64,000 nucleotides of DNA, from NCBI GenBank assembly GCA_013299055.1, contig JAAFKB010000002.1, positions 1-64,000 of the forward strand. Direction: 5' to 3'. The stretch is from Sphaerotilus sp. Lineage in GTDB: Bacteria > Pseudomonadota > Gammaproteobacteria > Burkholderiales > Burkholderiaceae_C. Positions 27,781 to 37,305 of the stretch are shown here, piece after piece; position 1 is the first letter of the stretch; each line of letters opens with the position of its first letter. Position numbers and translations under genes: made by a program. The notes under the pieces are model-generated. The model saw nothing but the letters and a program-made list of their open reading frames with translations, did not search any database and was not told the origin of the DNA.

Positions 27781-29508
27781 ATGGACAACACTGCACCCGA
27801 GCTGAACGGCTCGGAAATCCTGGTCCGCAGTCTGCAGGCCGAAAACGTCGAATTCATGTGGGGCTATCCCGGTGGATCGGTCCTCTACATCTACGACGCG
27901 CTCTACAAGCAAGAGACGATCCAGCACGTCCTCGTGCGCCACGAGCAAGCGGCCGTCCACGCGGCTGACGGCTACGCACGCGCCACCGGCAAGGTCGGCG
28001 TCGCGCTGGTCACGTCCGGCCCCGGTGTCACCAATGCGGTGACCGGCATCGCCACGGCCTACATGGACTCGATCCCGATGGTCGTGATCACCGGTCAGGT
28101 GCCCACGCCCGCGATCGGCCTGGATGCGTTCCAGGAGTGCGACACCGTCGGCATCACGCGCCCGATCGTCAAGCACAACTTCCTGGTGAAGGACGTGCGC
28201 GATCTGGCCGTGACGATCAAGAAGGCGTTCCACATCGCCCGCACCGGCCGCCCCGGCCCCGTGGTGGTGGACATCCCGAAGGACGTGTCGCTCAAGACCA
28301 CGGCGTTCCAGTACCCCGAGACGGTCGAGATGCGCTCGTACAACCCGGTGCGCAAGGGCCACGGCGGCCAGATCCGCAAGGCCGTCGCGCTGCTGCTGTC
28401 GGCCAAGCGCCCGTACATCTACACCGGCGGCGGCGTGATCCTGGGCAATGCCTCGGCGGAACTGCGCGAACTGGTCGATCTGCTGGGCTACCCGATCACG
28501 AACACGCTGATGGGCCTGGGCGCGACGCCGTCCACCGACCCGCGTTTCCTCGGCATGCTCGGGATGCACGGCACCTACGAAGCCAACATGACGATGCAGA
28601 ACTGCGACGTCCTGCTGGCGGTGGGCGCGCGCTTCGATGACCGCGTGATCGGCAACCCGAAGCACTTCGCCTCGGTCGAGCGCAAGATCATCCACATCGA
28701 CATCGACCCGTCGTCGATCTCCAAGCGCGTCAAGGTGGACATCCCCATCGTCGGCGACGTGAAGGACGTGCTGCAGGAACTCATCGCCCAGATCCGCGAG
28801 CACCAGCAGCGCGCCGAGCCGGCCGCGATGAACGCCTGGTGGTCGCAGATCAACGAATGGCGCGGTCGCGAGTGTCTGAAGTACAAGCACTCCGACGAGG
28901 TCATCAAGCCGCAGTACGTCGTCGAGACGCTGTGGAACCTGACCCGGGGCCGCGACACCTACATCACCTCCGACGTGGGCCAGCACCAGATGTGGGCGGC
29001 GCAGTATTTCGGCTTCGACGAACCGCGCCGCTGGATCAACTCCGGGGGCCTGGGCACGATGGGCGTGGGCCTGCCGTATGCGATGGGCATCAAGCTCGCC
29101 AAGCCGGAATCGGACGTGTTCTGCATCACCGGCGAAGGCTCGATCCAGATGTGCATCCAGGAGCTGTCCACCTGCCAGCAGTACCAGACGGCGGTCAAGG
29201 TCATCAGCCTGAACAACCGCTACCTCGGCATGGTGCGGCAGTGGCAGCAGCTCGACTACGGTCGCCGCTACTCGCACAGCTACATGGACGCGCTGCCCGA
29301 CTTCGTGAAGCTGGCGGAAGCCTACGGCCACGTCGGCATCAAGATCGAGAAGCCCTCCGAGGTCGAGCCGGCCCTGAAGGAGCTGATCCGCCTGAAGGAC
29401 CGCACCGTGTTCCTCGACGTGCGCACCGACCAGACGGAAAACGTCTGGCCGATGGTGCAGGCGGGCAAGGGCATCAGCGAGATGCTGCTCGGCTCCGAAG
29501 ACCTGTGA
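27781..29508 (+). CDS. ilvB: Acetolactate synthase, large (catalytic) subunit
   Basis: 575 residues from ATG at 27781 with GAAAGG 9 nt upstream. ThDP- and FAD-dependent enzyme making acetolactate or acetohydroxybutyrate, the first common step of Val/Leu/Ile synthesis. YPGGSVLYIYDAL and HEQAAVHAADGYARATG carry the catalytic Glu55; LGMLGMHGTYEANM matches the FAD region; the ThDP-Mg motif is GEGSIQM (451-457) running to NNRYLGMVRQWQ (from 478), with Glu in place of the usual Asp in GDGS. It heads ilvB-ilvH-ilvC. Upstream open frame (from 27499) lacks any conserved residue and is leader sequence. Confidence 0.95.
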   Translation: MDNTAPELNGSEILVRSLQAENVEFMWGYPGGSVLYIYDALYKQETIQHVLVRHEQAAVHAADGYARATGKVGVALVTSGPGVTNAVTGIATAYMDSIPMVVITGQVPTPAIGLDAFQECDTVGITRPIVKHNFLVKDVRDLAVTIKKAFHIARTGRPGPVVVDIPKDVSLKTTAFQYPETVEMRSYNPVRKGHGGQIRKAVALLLSAKRPYIYTGGGVILGNASAELRELVDLLGYPITNTLMGLGATPSTDPRFLGMLGMHGTYEANMTMQNCDVLLAVGARFDDRVIGNPKHFASVERKIIHIDIDPSSISKRVKVDIPIVGDVKDVLQELIAQIREHQQRAEPAAMNAWWSQINEWRGRECLKYKHSDEVIKPQYVVETLWNLTRGRDTYITSDVGQHQMWAAQYFGFDEPRRWINSGGLGTMGVGLPYAMGIKLAKPESDVFCITGEGSIQMCIQELSTCQQYQTAVKVISLNNRYLGMVRQWQQLDYGRRYSHSYMDALPDFVKLAEAYGHVGIKIEKPSEVEPALKELIRLKDRTVFLDVRTDQTENVWPMVQAGKGISEMLLGSEDL

Positions 29509-29527
29509 CCCCGCCCAGGAGAACGAC

Positions 29528-30019
29528 ATGAAACACATCATTGCCCTCCTGCTGGAGAACGAAGCCGGTGCGCTGTCGCGCGTGGTCGGCCTGTTCTCGG
29601 CCCGTGGCTACAACATCGAGAGCCTGACGGTCGCCCCGACGGAAGACGCTTCGCTGTCGCGCATGACCATCGTCACCAGCGGCTCCGACGAGGTCATCGA
29701 GCAGATCACCAAGCACCTGAACCGCCTGATCGAGGTGGTGAAGGTGGTGGACCTGACCGAAGGCAGCTTCAGCGCCCGCGAGCTGATGCTCATCAAGGTG
29801 CGTGCCGTCGGCAAGGAACGCGAGGAGATGATGCGGCTGGCCGACATCTTCCGCGGCCGCATCATCGACGTGACCGACAAGAGCTACACCATCGAGCTGA
29901 CGGGTGACTCCGAGAAGCTCGATGCCTTCATCCAGGCGGTGGACCGCACCGCCATCCTAGAAACCGTGCGCACCGGTACCAGCGGGATCGGGCGCGGTGA
30001 GCGCATCCTGCGTGTTTGA
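29528..30019 (+). CDS. ilvH: Acetolactate synthase, small (regulatory) subunit
   Basis: 163 residues, standard length. N-terminal ACT domain (MKHIIALLLENEAGALSRVVGLFSARGYNIESL, split ~1-35) binds valine for feedback inhibition, followed by the ACT-like C-terminal domain (ARELMLIKVRA, VDRTAILETVRTGTSG). It starts 19 nt after ilvB with GGAG upstream (AGGAGAACGACATG). It activates the IlvB subunit and confers Val sensitivity. Also named ilvN in some genomes. Confidence 0.95.
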   Translation: MKHIIALLLENEAGALSRVVGLFSARGYNIESLTVAPTEDASLSRMTIVTSGSDEVIEQITKHLNRLIEVVKVVDLTEGSFSARELMLIKVRAVGKEREEMMRLADIFRGRIIDVTDKSYTIELTGDSEKLDAFIQAVDRTAILETVRTGTSGIGRGERILRV

Positions 30020-30050
30020 TCGATCCCCGCTACAGCTCCCACAGCGATAA

Positions 30051-31094
<1,044 letters not shown>

Positions 31095-31116
31095 GCGAGC
31101 GCCGCAGCAGTGCAAG

Positions 31117-31142
31117 GCAGCGCTTCGGCGCTGCTTTTTTTT
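31117..31142 (+). terminator. Intrinsic terminator after ilvC
   Basis: A 7-bp perfect stem GCAGCGC/GCGCTGC capped by TTCG is followed at once by eight T. This is the clearest rho-independent terminator in the window and separates ilvBHC from pssA. Confidence 0.92.
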
Positions 31143-31227
31143 GGCCGCACGTCGGCCGGACCAACGGATCTCCGGCCTTCGGCGTGATCGACAGCGTCTG
31201 GAATGCACGTGCGTGCCCGCGCTTCGC

Positions 31228-31233
31228 GATAAT
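31228..31233 (+). promoter_or_regulatory. Candidate pssA promoter -10, leaderless transcript predicted
   Basis: GATAAT is 7 nt before the pssA ATG, placing the transcription start at or next to the start codon. There is no Shine-Dalgarno to compete with this reading, and the ilvC terminator lies upstream, so pssA needs its own promoter. Confidence 0.5.
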
Positions 31234-31240
31234 CGGTGGC

Positions 31241-32083
31241 ATGAACGAATCCACAACGCCCCACCGTCCTGACCCCCTTGATGATCTGGATGGTCCGGTG
31301 CCAAGCCGTCCCCGCCGCAAGGGCATCTACATCTTGCCCAACCTGTTCACGCTGGCAGGTCTGTTCGGTGGCTTCTACGCCGTCGTGATGGCGATGAACG
31401 GGCGCTTTGACCAGGCGGCGATCGGTGTGTTCTGCGCCATGGTGCTCGACAGCCTGGATGGCCGCGTGGCCCGCATGACCAATACCCAAAGCGCGTTCGG
31501 CGAGCAGATGGACAGTCTGGCCGACATGGTGTCCTTTGGTGCGGCGCCTGCGCTCATCGTCTACGAATGGGCGCTGCGCGGCCTCGGCAAGCTGGGCTGG
31601 CTGGCTGCGTTTGTCTATTGCGCCGGGGCGGCCCTGCGATTGGCGCGTTTCAACACCAACATCGGCGTGGTCGACAAGCGTTTCTTCCAGGGTCTGCCCA
31701 GCCCGGCGGCGGCGGCGCTGGTGACCGGCCTGATCTGGGTGATGGACGACATGGGCTACAAGGGGGTGCGGGACATCGCCTGGCTGACCTGGACCGCGTT
31801 TGCGCTGACCTTGTTTGCCGGCCTGACGATGGTCACGAACGTGCCGTTCTACAGCTTCAAGGACGTGAGCTTCAAGCGGTCGGTGCCGTTCATCGTGATC
31901 GTGGCGATCGCGCTGGGCATCGCGGTGATCACCTACCACCCGCCGCTGGTGCTGTTCGGGGTGTTCGTGGTGTATGGCCTCTCGGGCTATGTCGTCTACG
32001 GTCTGCGCAAGTCGCGTGGCAAGCCGGTCAGCGTGATCGCCACCTCGACCTATGAGCCTGACGAGGAAGGTCTGCACCGCTGA
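31241..32083 (+). CDS. pssA: CDP-diacylglycerol--serine O-phosphatidyltransferase
   Basis: 280 residues from ATG at 31241. Makes phosphatidylserine, the precursor of phosphatidylethanolamine, at the inner membrane. The CDP-alcohol phosphotransferase motif is complete: D73-G74-x2-A77-R78-x8-G87-x3-D91-x3-D95. About eight hydrophobic helices follow the basic N-terminus (SRPRRKGIYILPNLFTLAGL). It sits between ilvC and leuA, an order frequent in Burkholderiales, but terminator and promoter signals on both sides suggest separate control. Confidence 0.94.
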   Translation: MNESTTPHRPDPLDDLDGPVPSRPRRKGIYILPNLFTLAGLFGGFYAVVMAMNGRFDQAAIGVFCAMVLDSLDGRVARMTNTQSAFGEQMDSLADMVSFGAAPALIVYEWALRGLGKLGWLAAFVYCAGAALRLARFNTNIGVVDKRFFQGLPSPAAAALVTGLIWVMDDMGYKGVRDIAWLTWTAFALTLFAGLTMVTNVPFYSFKDVSFKRSVPFIVIVAIALGIAVITYHPPLVLFGVFVVYGLSGYVVYGLRKSRGKPVSVIATSTYEPDEEGLHR

Positions 32084-32112
32084 GTGGTCCCGTCCGCAGC
32101 CCGAGCCGGCCG

Positions 32113-32121
32113 TGCTATAGT
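32113..32121 (+). promoter_or_regulatory. Extended -10 promoter of the leuL-leuA unit
   Basis: TGCTATAGT is an extended -10 ending 6 nt before the leader-peptide ATG at 32128, so the transcript probably starts at the ATG itself. No good -35 box is visible. Confidence 0.6.
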
Positions 32122-32127
32122 GCCTGC

Positions 32128-32187
32128 ATGACTTTCGGCGCTTTTTCCCTACCGCTGCTTCTAACCGAAGTGCCCCGGGCGCGCTGA
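32128..32187 (+). CDS. leuL: leuA leader peptide (19 residues)
   Basis: Reads [19 protein letters not shown] then TGA. Leu occupies residues 8, 10, 11 and 12, encoded CTA, CTG, CTT, CTA; CTA is very rare in a genome this GC-rich, so slow decoding under leucine shortage would stall the ribosome there. A GC-rich intrinsic terminator starts 42 nt after the stop, and leuA follows 62 nt beyond it. This is the classic arrangement of transcription attenuation. The absence of space for a Shine-Dalgarno after the predicted start suggests leaderless translation. The peptide has no function of its own beyond sensing. Confidence 0.8.
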   Translation: MTFGAFSLPLLLTEVPRAR

Positions 32188-32228
32188 CCAGTCACACCTG
32201 TACGAAACCGTACCCCCTTTCTGGATCG

Positions 32229-32267
32229 ACGGCCCGCATGGCACAACGCTGCGGGCCGTTTTCTTTT
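32229..32267 (+). terminator. Leucine-responsive attenuator (intrinsic terminator) upstream of leuA
   Basis: ACGGCCCGCA (32229-32238) pairs perfectly with TGCGGGCCGT (32250-32259), 11-nt loop, followed by TTTTCTTTT within 32259-32267. The upstream CGGGC at the end of the leader ORF (near 32177) can pair with GCCCG of the 5' arm, a possible antiterminator when the ribosome stalls at the Leu codons. The terminator is seen; the switch is inferred. Confidence 0.85.
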
Positions 32268-32329
32268 GTCCCTCGGGATTGCAGTGTTCCAGCAGCAGCG
32301 TTGGTGTGTTCCTTTCAACGGAGATGACG

Positions 32330-33871
32330 ATGAGCGACAAACTGATCATTTTTGACACCACCTTGCGCGATGGCGAGCAGTCGCCCGGCGCCTCGATGAC
32401 CCGCGACGAGAAGCTGCGCATCGCCCGGCAGCTGGAGCGGCTGAAGGTCGACGTGATCGAAGCGGGCTTCGCGGCGTCGTCCAACGGCGACTTCGAGGCG
32501 GTCAAGGCCATCGCCGACATGATCAAGGACTCCACCGTGTGCTCGCTGGCCCGCGCCAACGACCGCGACATCGCCCGCGCCGCCGAGGCGCTGCGCGGTG
32601 CCAACCGTGCGCGCATCCACACCTTCATCGCCACCAGCGCGCTCCACATGGAGAAGAAGCTGCGCATGACGCCGGAAGAAGTGCTGCAGCAGGCGCGCAT
32701 GTCGGTGCGCTTCGCCCGCAACCTGTGCGCGGACATCGAGTTCTCGCCGGAAGACGGCTACCGCTCGGATCCGGACTTCCTCTGCCGCGTGCTGGAGGCC
32801 GTGATCGAGGAGGGCGCCACGACGCTGAACATCCCGGACACGGTCGGCTATGCGATTCCGGAGCTGTACGGCAACTTCATCCGCGATCTGCGCGAGCGCG
32901 TGCCGAACTCGGACAAGGCGATCTGGTCGGTGCACTGCCACAACGACCTGGGCATGGCGGTGGCGAACTCGCTGGCCGGCGTGAAGATCGGCGGGGCACG
33001 GCAGGTCGAATGCACCATCAACGGCTTGGGCGAGCGGGCGGGCAACTGCTCGCTCGAAGAGATCGTGATGGCGGTGAAGACCCGCCGCGATTACTTCAAC
33101 CTCGACCTGCGCATTGATGCGACGCAGATCGTGCCGGCCTCGCGCATGGTCGCGCAGACCACCGGTTTTGTCGTGCAGCCCAACAAGGCCGTCGTCGGTG
33201 CCAATGCGTTTGCCCATGCGTCCGGCATCCACCAGGACGGCGTGCTCAAGGCGCGCGACACCTACGAGATCATGCGCGCCGAGGACGTGGGCTGGGCCGC
33301 CAACAAGATCGTGCTGGGCAAGCTCTCGGGCCGCAATGCCTTCAAGCAGCGCCTGCAGGATCTGGGCATCTCGCTGGATTCCGAGGCCGAGGTGAACACG
33401 GCATTCATGAAGTTCAAGGATCTGGCCGACCGCAAGAGCGAGATCTTCGACGAGGACATCCTCGCGCTGGTCAACGACGAAAGCGTCAGCGCCGAGGTGG
33501 AGCATTACCGCCTGCTCGCCCTGTCGCAGCAATCCGAGATGGGGGAGCGGCCGCACGCCAAGGTGGCCTTTGCCGCAGGTGTGACCGAGTACCACGCCGA
33601 ATCCGACGGCAACGGTCCGGTCGATGCCAGCCTCAAGGCCATCGAGTCCAAGCTCGCCACAGGGGCCGAACTGCTGCTGTATTCCGTGAATGCCATCACG
33701 TCCGGCAGCACCGAGTCGCAAGGCGAGGTCACGGTTCGCCTTCAACATGGCGGCCGTGTCGTCAACGGCGTTGGCGCGGATCCTGACATCGTGGTGGCGT
33801 CGGCCAAGGCCTATCTGGCGGCCTTGAACAAGCTGCACAGCAAGGCGGAGCGGGTGGCTGCGCAGGGTTGA
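32330..33871 (+). CDS. leuA: 2-isopropylmalate synthase
   Basis: 513 residues from ATG at 32330; CGGAG at 32319-32323 is spaced 6 nt from it and directly abuts the earlier ATG at 32324, which is therefore less likely. First committed step of leucine synthesis: condenses acetyl-CoA with 2-oxoisovalerate. The DRE-TIM motif [13 protein letters not shown] (8-20) binds metal and substrate; [16 protein letters not shown] carries the HxH metal ligands; [14 protein letters not shown] follows. The C-terminal regulatory domain (~395-505) gives leucine feedback inhibition. Expression should be controlled by the upstream attenuator. Confidence 0.96.
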   Translation: MSDKLIIFDTTLRDGEQSPGASMTRDEKLRIARQLERLKVDVIEAGFAASSNGDFEAVKAIADMIKDSTVCSLARANDRDIARAAEALRGANRARIHTFIATSALHMEKKLRMTPEEVLQQARMSVRFARNLCADIEFSPEDGYRSDPDFLCRVLEAVIEEGATTLNIPDTVGYAIPELYGNFIRDLRERVPNSDKAIWSVHCHNDLGMAVANSLAGVKIGGARQVECTINGLGERAGNCSLEEIVMAVKTRRDYFNLDLRIDATQIVPASRMVAQTTGFVVQPNKAVVGANAFAHASGIHQDGVLKARDTYEIMRAEDVGWAANKIVLGKLSGRNAFKQRLQDLGISLDSEAEVNTAFMKFKDLADRKSEIFDEDILALVNDESVSAEVEHYRLLALSQQSEMGERPHAKVAFAAGVTEYHAESDGNGPVDASLKAIESKLATGAELLLYSVNAITSGSTESQGEVTVRLQHGGRVVNGVGADPDIVVASAKAYLAALNKLHSKAERVAAQG

Positions 33872-33927
33872 TGAGGAGATCGTGCGAACAGGGGGACGAA
33901 ACTGAAAATGATCGACGCTTGTCGGTC

Positions 33928-33957
33928 TTGTGGAAGCAGGAATGCTTAACCTAGACT
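33928..33957 (+). promoter_or_regulatory. Candidate sigma70 promoter of pbpG
   Basis: TTGTGG and TAGACT are separated by 18 nt, 44 nt before the pbpG GTG. Weak match, but this is the only promoter-like element in the 129-nt gap after leuA. Confidence 0.35.
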
Positions 33958-34000
33958 GAAATCAGTCGGTTTCCTGTCGTACGGTATCCAAAGGTATTTT

Positions 34001-35092
34001 GTGAAACAAAACAAGCAGTGTCGGGTGCGGGCCGTGTCGCGGTGGGCGGCGTTGTTGCTGGGGATTTGTGTGGCGTGGTCCGGCGCCGCCAGTGCCGCGC
34101 CGCGGGCCAGCAAGGCGGTGTCGGCGGCAGCTTCCGTGCGCAAGGCGGCCGTGCCCGCCAAGCGGGTGACCGTGCTCCGGGGGGGCGACAAGCGCGGCAA
34201 GTCGGCGCGCCGGGTGGTGGCGCGGGCGGCGGTCGCGGCCGAGCCGCCCCGGCTGTCCTTCGGCGAGGCGGGCGGGCTGCACGCCGTGCGCGATCCGCTG
34301 GACCTGAAGTCCAGTGTCGCGCTGGTGGTCGACCAGGACACCTCCGAAGTGCTGTTCAGCAAGAACTCGCAGGCGGTCCTGCCGATTGCCTCGCTGACCA
34401 AGCTGATGACGGCGCTGGTGGTGGTCGAGTCCAGGGCAGCCATGGCCGATCTGCTGCAAGTGACCGAGGACGACATCGACACCGAGAAGGGCAGCCGCTC
34501 GCGTCTGGTGGTGGGCTCCGAACTCAGCCGGGGCGAGCTGCTGCACCTGGCGCTGATGTCGTCGGAAAACCGCGCCGCCAATGCGCTGGGCCGCCACCAT
34601 CCCGGCGGGCTGCCGGCGTTTGTCGCGGCGATGAACCGCAAGGCCGCCAGCCTGGGCATGACCACGACCCGGTTCGTCGAGCCGACCGGGTTGTCGAGCG
34701 ACAACCAGTCCAGTGCGTCCGATCTGGCCCGCCTGGTCAAGGCGGCTTACCAGTACCCGCTGCTGCGCGAGCTGTCGACCTCGCCGGAGCTGGCCGTGGC
34801 GCTGGGGCACCGCACGGTCCAGTTCCACAACACCAACAAGCTGGTCCTCAATCCCACCTGGGAGATCGGGCTGCAGAAGACCGGCTACATCGTCGAAGCC
34901 GGGCGCTGCCTGGTCATGCAGGCGCGGCTGGCTGGACGGCAGCTCATCCTGGTGTTCCTGGATTCGACCGGCAAGTATTCGCGCCTGGGCGATGCCGAGC
35001 GGGTGCGCCGCTGGCTGGAGTCGGCGGAGGGTGTGCGCCCGGTACGGCACCTGCCAGGCCGCGCCACGACGGGTCCGGCCTCGGTCTCCTGA
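34001..35092 (+). CDS. pbpG: D-alanyl-D-alanine endopeptidase, PBP7-like (peptidase S11)
   Basis: 363 residues from GTG at 34001 with AAAGG 6 nt before it. Signal peptide (LLLGICVAWSGAASA) then a basic Ala/Lys-rich linker of ~60 residues. The penicillin-binding fold has all three motifs: SLTK (131-134, nucleophile Ser131), SEN (188-190) and KTG (293-295). It cuts D-Ala-meso-DAP cross-links in peptidoglycan in the periplasm. The basic linker before the catalytic domain is longer than in E. coli PBP7 and may bind cell wall or membrane. Confidence 0.92.
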   Translation: MKQNKQCRVRAVSRWAALLLGICVAWSGAASAAPRASKAVSAAASVRKAAVPAKRVTVLRGGDKRGKSARRVVARAAVAAEPPRLSFGEAGGLHAVRDPLDLKSSVALVVDQDTSEVLFSKNSQAVLPIASLTKLMTALVVVESRAAMADLLQVTEDDIDTEKGSRSRLVVGSELSRGELLHLALMSSENRAANALGRHHPGGLPAFVAAMNRKAASLGMTTTRFVEPTGLSSDNQSSASDLARLVKAAYQYPLLRELSTSPELAVALGHRTVQFHNTNKLVLNPTWEIGLQKTGYIVEAGRCLVMQARLAGRQLILVFLDSTGKYSRLGDAERVRRWLESAEGVRPVRHLPGRATTGPASVS

Positions 35093-35119
35093 GCTGGCGG
35101 CGCGCAGGCCCAGGGCAGA

Positions 35120-35896
35120 TCAGGGCAGATGGTGGCCCAGCGCCGTGGAGATGGCCGAGGCCGTGTCCCGCAGGCGCTCGCACCAGCTCTCCTCCAGACG
35201 ATCCGCCGGCGCGGAGATCGAGAGGCCGGCAATCAACCGGCCCTGGTCGTCGTGGATGCCCGCGGCCATGCACCGCACACCGAGTTCGAGTTCCTCGTTG
35301 TCGCGCGCGATTTCGGTCTGGCGCACGCGGGCGAGTTCGCGCTCCAGCAGCGCAGGATCGGTGATGCTGTTGCGGGTGTGGCCGGCCAGTCCCGTGCGCG
35401 TGGCGTAGGCGCGCACGCGCTGCGGATCGTCGTGGGCCAGGAACAGCTTGCCCACCGAGGTCAGGTGCAGCGGCGCCCGACCGCCGACCGCCCGCACCAC
35501 CTGCATGCCCGAACGTTCGGAGTAGGTGCGCTCGATGTAGACGATCTCGTCGCCCTGGCGCACCGAGAGGTTCACCGGCTGGTGGGTCAGCTTGTGCAGC
35601 TCGCGCATGGGGCCGAGCGCCGCGTCGCGCACATCCAGTCGTGCCTTGACGAGATTGCCGAGTTCAAGAAGTCGCATCCCGAGGCGATAACTTCCCGCTT
35701 CTGGACGATCGACGAAGCGACCAATGGCCAGATCGTTCAATATCCGGTGCGCGGTCGACGGGTGCAGACCCGTCTGCTCGCTGATCACCTTCAGCGAGAC
35801 AGGATCCTGGTGTGCGGCCAGCACGTTCAGCAGGGTGAACATGCGGTCCATGACCTGAATGGCCGGTGTCTGGCTGGAGCTGTCCTTTTTCGTCAT
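35120..35896 (-). CDS. IclR family transcriptional regulator
   Basis: 258 residues. Winged helix-turn-helix at ~12-75 (VMDRMFTLLNVLAAHQ, SLKVISEQTGLHPSTAHRIL, GRFVDRPEAGSYRLGMRLLELG) and an IclR effector domain (~90-250: VNLSVRQGDEIVYIER, LHLTSVGKLFLAH, LGVRCMAAGIHDDQGRLIAGLSISAPADR) with the conserved Cys (RCMAAG) in the ligand pocket. It is divergent from the TIGR03790-type gene with a 34-nt gap, so it may control that gene and itself. The ligand is unknown. Confidence 0.93.
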   Translation of the reverse strand: MTKKDSSSQTPAIQVMDRMFTLLNVLAAHQDPVSLKVISEQTGLHPSTAHRILNDLAIGRFVDRPEAGSYRLGMRLLELGNLVKARLDVRDAALGPMRELHKLTHQPVNLSVRQGDEIVYIERTYSERSGMQVVRAVGGRAPLHLTSVGKLFLAHDDPQRVRAYATRTGLAGHTRNSITDPALLERELARVRQTEIARDNEELELGVRCMAAGIHDDQGRLIAGLSISAPADRLEESWCERLRDTASAISTALGHHLP

Positions 35897-35930
35897 GGTG
35901 ACTCGTTTGAAATTCGGAACTTATTTTTAC

Positions 35931-37079
35931 ATGGCGAAACCCGTTTGGCGCGTGCTGCGCAGGATCGCGGCGGGATTGGGGCTGGCGTGGTGCGCTCCTG
36001 GGGTAGGTGCCCAGGCACAGGATCCGGTCGCACCGAGCGCCAGCGGCGTGCAGGCCGTGGCCGCCAGCGGACCTGCCGCGAACCGCGCCCGGCTGCTGGT
36101 GCGGGTGCCGCGGGTCATCGGGCGTCTGCGCGCCAGCGATCTGGGGCTGGTGATCAACACCGCCGACCCGGTCTCGGTCGAGGTCGGCGAACATTACCGC
36201 CGCGCCCGGGGCATCCCCGAAGGGCAGGTGCTGCGGGTCGAGCTGCCGCTGCAGCCCCGGCTGAGTCCCGCTGACCTGGAGCGCCTGCGTCGGCGCATCG
36301 ACGAGCAGTTCGGCCCCAGCGTGCAGGCGCTTGCGCTGGCCTGGACGCAGCCCTTCGCGGTCGAGTGCCAGTCGATCACCTCCGCCGTGACGCTCGGGTT
36401 TGATCCGCAGGGCTGCCAGCAGCTGTGCGGCCGGCGCGCGCCGTCGCCGCTGTTCAACTCCGCCACGGCCATGCCGTACAAGGATCTGGGCGTGCGGCCG
36501 TCGATGCTGCTGGCCGGGTCGGACCTGGAGCGCGTGCGCCGGCTCATCGACCGCGGGGTCGCGGCGGACCACACGCTCGGGCGGGTGGGTGCCGCACCCG
36601 TGCAGGCCCACTTCATGACGACCACCGACAGCGTGCGCAGCGTGCGCTCGGCGCTCTTTCCTCCGCCGGGGCTGCAGCGCCGCATCGGGCTGGACAACCG
36701 GCTGGGCGAGGGCGATCTGCCACGCGAGACCGACCGGGTCGTGCTGGTGCAGACCGGCGTGGCGCAGTTCCAGGGCGCCGACACCATCGACTGGGTGCCC
36801 GGCGCGCTGGCCGACCACCTGACCTCGTTCGGCGGCGTGCTCGACCGCTCGGGCGGGCAGAGCACGGTGCTCGATTGGCTGGATGCGGGTGTCACGGCCA
36901 GTTATGGAACTGTCAGCGAACCGTGCAACCATCTGCAGAAGTTCCCGCATCCGCAAATCCTGCTGCTGCATTACCTGCAAGGCAGCACCGCGCTCGAAGC
37001 CTACTGGAAGAGCGTGGCCTGGCCGCAGCAGGGCGTGTTCGTGGGGGAGCCTCTGGCCGCGCCATTTGCGCGCCAGTGA
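35931..37079 (+). CDS. TIGR03790 family secreted protein
   Basis: 382 residues from ATG at 35931 (MAKPVWRVLRR); earlier in-frame codons overlap the divergent IclR gene. N-terminal signal peptide (~12-30), Ala/Pro linker, then the family pattern: LGLVINTADPVSVEVGEHYRRARGIP, VLRVELPLQPRLSPADLERLRRRI, and a Cys pair near FDPQGCQQLCGRR. The C-terminus holds PCNHLQKFPHPQILLLHYLQG. As I recall the family description, these proteins occur only in genomes carrying an exosortase; their activity is unknown. Divergent IclR regulator, sucA downstream. Confidence 0.75.
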   Translation: MAKPVWRVLRRIAAGLGLAWCAPGVGAQAQDPVAPSASGVQAVAASGPAANRARLLVRVPRVIGRLRASDLGLVINTADPVSVEVGEHYRRARGIPEGQVLRVELPLQPRLSPADLERLRRRIDEQFGPSVQALALAWTQPFAVECQSITSAVTLGFDPQGCQQLCGRRAPSPLFNSATAMPYKDLGVRPSMLLAGSDLERVRRLIDRGVAADHTLGRVGAAPVQAHFMTTTDSVRSVRSALFPPPGLQRRIGLDNRLGEGDLPRETDRVVLVQTGVAQFQGADTIDWVPGALADHLTSFGGVLDRSGGQSTVLDWLDAGVTASYGTVSEPCNHLQKFPHPQILLLHYLQGSTALEAYWKSVAWPQQGVFVGEPLAAPFARQ

Positions 37080-37150
37080 GCGGATTTGCAACACCATGAC
37101 GAGGAGCACCGTGCCATGACGACAGACACGCCAGACCTGCCGCACGCCGG

Positions 37151-37159
37151 TGCTACAGT
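37151..37159 (+). promoter_or_regulatory. Candidate extended -10 promoter of sucA
   Basis: TGCTACAGT resembles the extended -10 before leuL. Transcription from about 37166 would give a structured 5' UTR of about 140 nt. Confidence 0.45.
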
Positions 37160-37180
37160 CATAGGCTTGACTTTTTAGGT

Positions 37181-37290
37181 CCTTCCCGTCCCCTTTCCTG
37201 GCAACAGCTAAGGCGGGTCGCGATCCGCCAATCGGTTTAGCCGAGTCGCGGAAGGTTGTCCAACCCATCGGAGCCCCGGATACCAGGGCG
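37181..37290 (+). promoter_or_regulatory. Structured 5' UTR of sucA, likely sucA RNA motif
   Basis: Several pairings are visible: CCTTCC (37181-37186) with GGAAGG (37250-37255) as an outer stem; GGCGG with CCGCC enclosing GTCGCGAT; GGTT-GTCC-AACC; and GCCC-C-GG-ATA-CC-A-GGGC just before the ribosome site. A sucA RNA motif (cis-regulatory candidate found upstream of sucA in Burkholderiales by Weinberg and colleagues) is established in this order. I assign it by position, order and structure, not by covariance search. Confidence 0.6.
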
Positions 37291-37305
37291 CAAGGTGAGC
37301 GAAAT

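Noticed and set aside
27373..29541. Long minus-strand frame antisense to ilvB
   Set aside because: No motif, and its residues are the typical His/Asp/Val/Leu shadow of ilvB.
37117..37179. Short ORF starting ATGACGACAGAC before sucA as a leader peptide
   Set aside because: It starts upstream of the predicted promoter, has no skewed amino-acid content and no terminator couples it to sucA.
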